Assembly: GCA_964448105.1 (NCBI GenBank)
Contig: CAYUVK010000003.1
Coordinates: 1 to 64,000, forward strand
Origin: CAVQBP01 sp964448105
GTDB taxonomy: Bacteria > Bacteroidota > Ignavibacteria > Ignavibacteriales > Ignavibacteriaceae
Length of the DNA stretch: 64,000 nt
Reading direction: 5' to 3'
Shown: positions 63,973 through 64,000 of the stretch, piece after piece
Position numbering within the stretch: position 1 is the first letter of the stretch
Layout of the letters: every line of letters starts with the position of its first letter
Position numbers and translations under genes: made by a program
Notes under the pieces: generated by a model
What the model was told of the DNA's origin: nothing
What the model saw: only the letters and a program-made list of their open reading frames with translations
The model's database searches: none

Positions 63973-64000
63973 ATGACAAAAGATCAAATTTTAGTTGTAG
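63973..64000 (+). CDS. Start of a further gene, cut by right edge
   Basis: ATG at 63973 directly follows the preceding stop and encodes MTKDQILVV before the window ends. The start resembles a receiver domain or hybrid kinase entry, but nine residues are too few to decide. Confidence 0.35.

Noticed and set aside
1..64000. CRISPR arrays, tRNA or rRNA genes, prophage
   Set aside because: No regularly spaced direct repeats, no cloverleaf-like segments and no phage structural genes were seen.

Overview
The window is A+T-rich bacterial DNA, and most of it is one long motility locus. From about 14.5 kb to the right edge every gene lies on the + strand in tightly packed, often overlapping order. P- and L-ring genes (flgI, flgH) show a diderm envelope. 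The presence of CheZ together with FliW/CsrA, the Tat-exported Gfo/Idh/MocA oxidoreductase, the YfiR-like remnant and the base composition suggest a member of the Bacteroidota/Chlorobiota/Ignavibacteriota group, most likely an Ignavibacteria-type organism. That placement is inference; no rRNA or other marker is present.

Layout. 1-1.6 kb: an IS110-family (IS1111-like) element cut by the left edge, sitting against a sequence that looks like half of an integron attC site. A second, nearly complete attC-like site follows 0.2 kb later, so the left edge may be the end of a cassette array. 1.7-9.5 kb: mixed chromosomal genes (secreted oxidoreductase, two response regulators, small membrane proteins, aspartate kinase, AlaX-type editing protein, nitroreductase, methyltransferase). 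9.8-13.9 kb: a large multi-PAS hybrid histidine kinase. 14.2-14.5 kb: a decayed YfiR-like gene. 14.5-24.2 kb: chemotaxis operon (MCP with a frameshift in a T9 tract, cheW, HEAT-repeat protein, cheR, two REC proteins, cheZ, cheA, cheB, a small CxC protein). 24.3-36.8 kb: rod, basal body, export ATPase and hook genes (flgBC, fliEFGHIJ, motE-like, fliK, flgD, TIGR02530 protein, flgE). 37.1-46.4 kb: fliL, fliM, fliN, fliOPQR, flhB, flhA, flhF, flhG. 46.5-51.1 kb: small membrane protein, a short FliA sigma factor, two HDOD proteins, a kinase-like protein without the phospho-accepting His, and a membrane protein of unknown role. 51.1-59.1 kb: flgF, flgG, flgA, flgH, flgI, flgJ, flgN, flgK, flgL. 59.1-64 kb: a first stator pair, fliW, csrA, a REC-HPt protein, a second stator pair of a different type, and response regulators.

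The genes together encode sensing (MCP/CheA/CheW/CheR/CheB/CheY/CheZ), switch, export apparatus, rod-hook-junction, two stators and post-transcriptional control by CsrA/FliW. Flagellin, cap (fliD), fliS, a recognisable flgM, rpoN and its activator are not in the window.

Most notable: (i) the IS110/attC junction, with a structured non-coding IS end whose loop carries nine bases identical to the attC half-site; (ii) a FliA that lacks region 3; (iii) a homopolymer frameshift splitting the only MCP; (iv) three copies of a sigma-54-like 16-bp motif in front of flgB, fliL and the fliA operon; (v) a pseudo-histidine kinase in the fliA-HDOD operon; (vi) a hook-type FlaE-like domain inserted in FlgL; (vii) FlgH without the usual lipoprotein cysteine. 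All calls come from reading the sequence; no database search was run.
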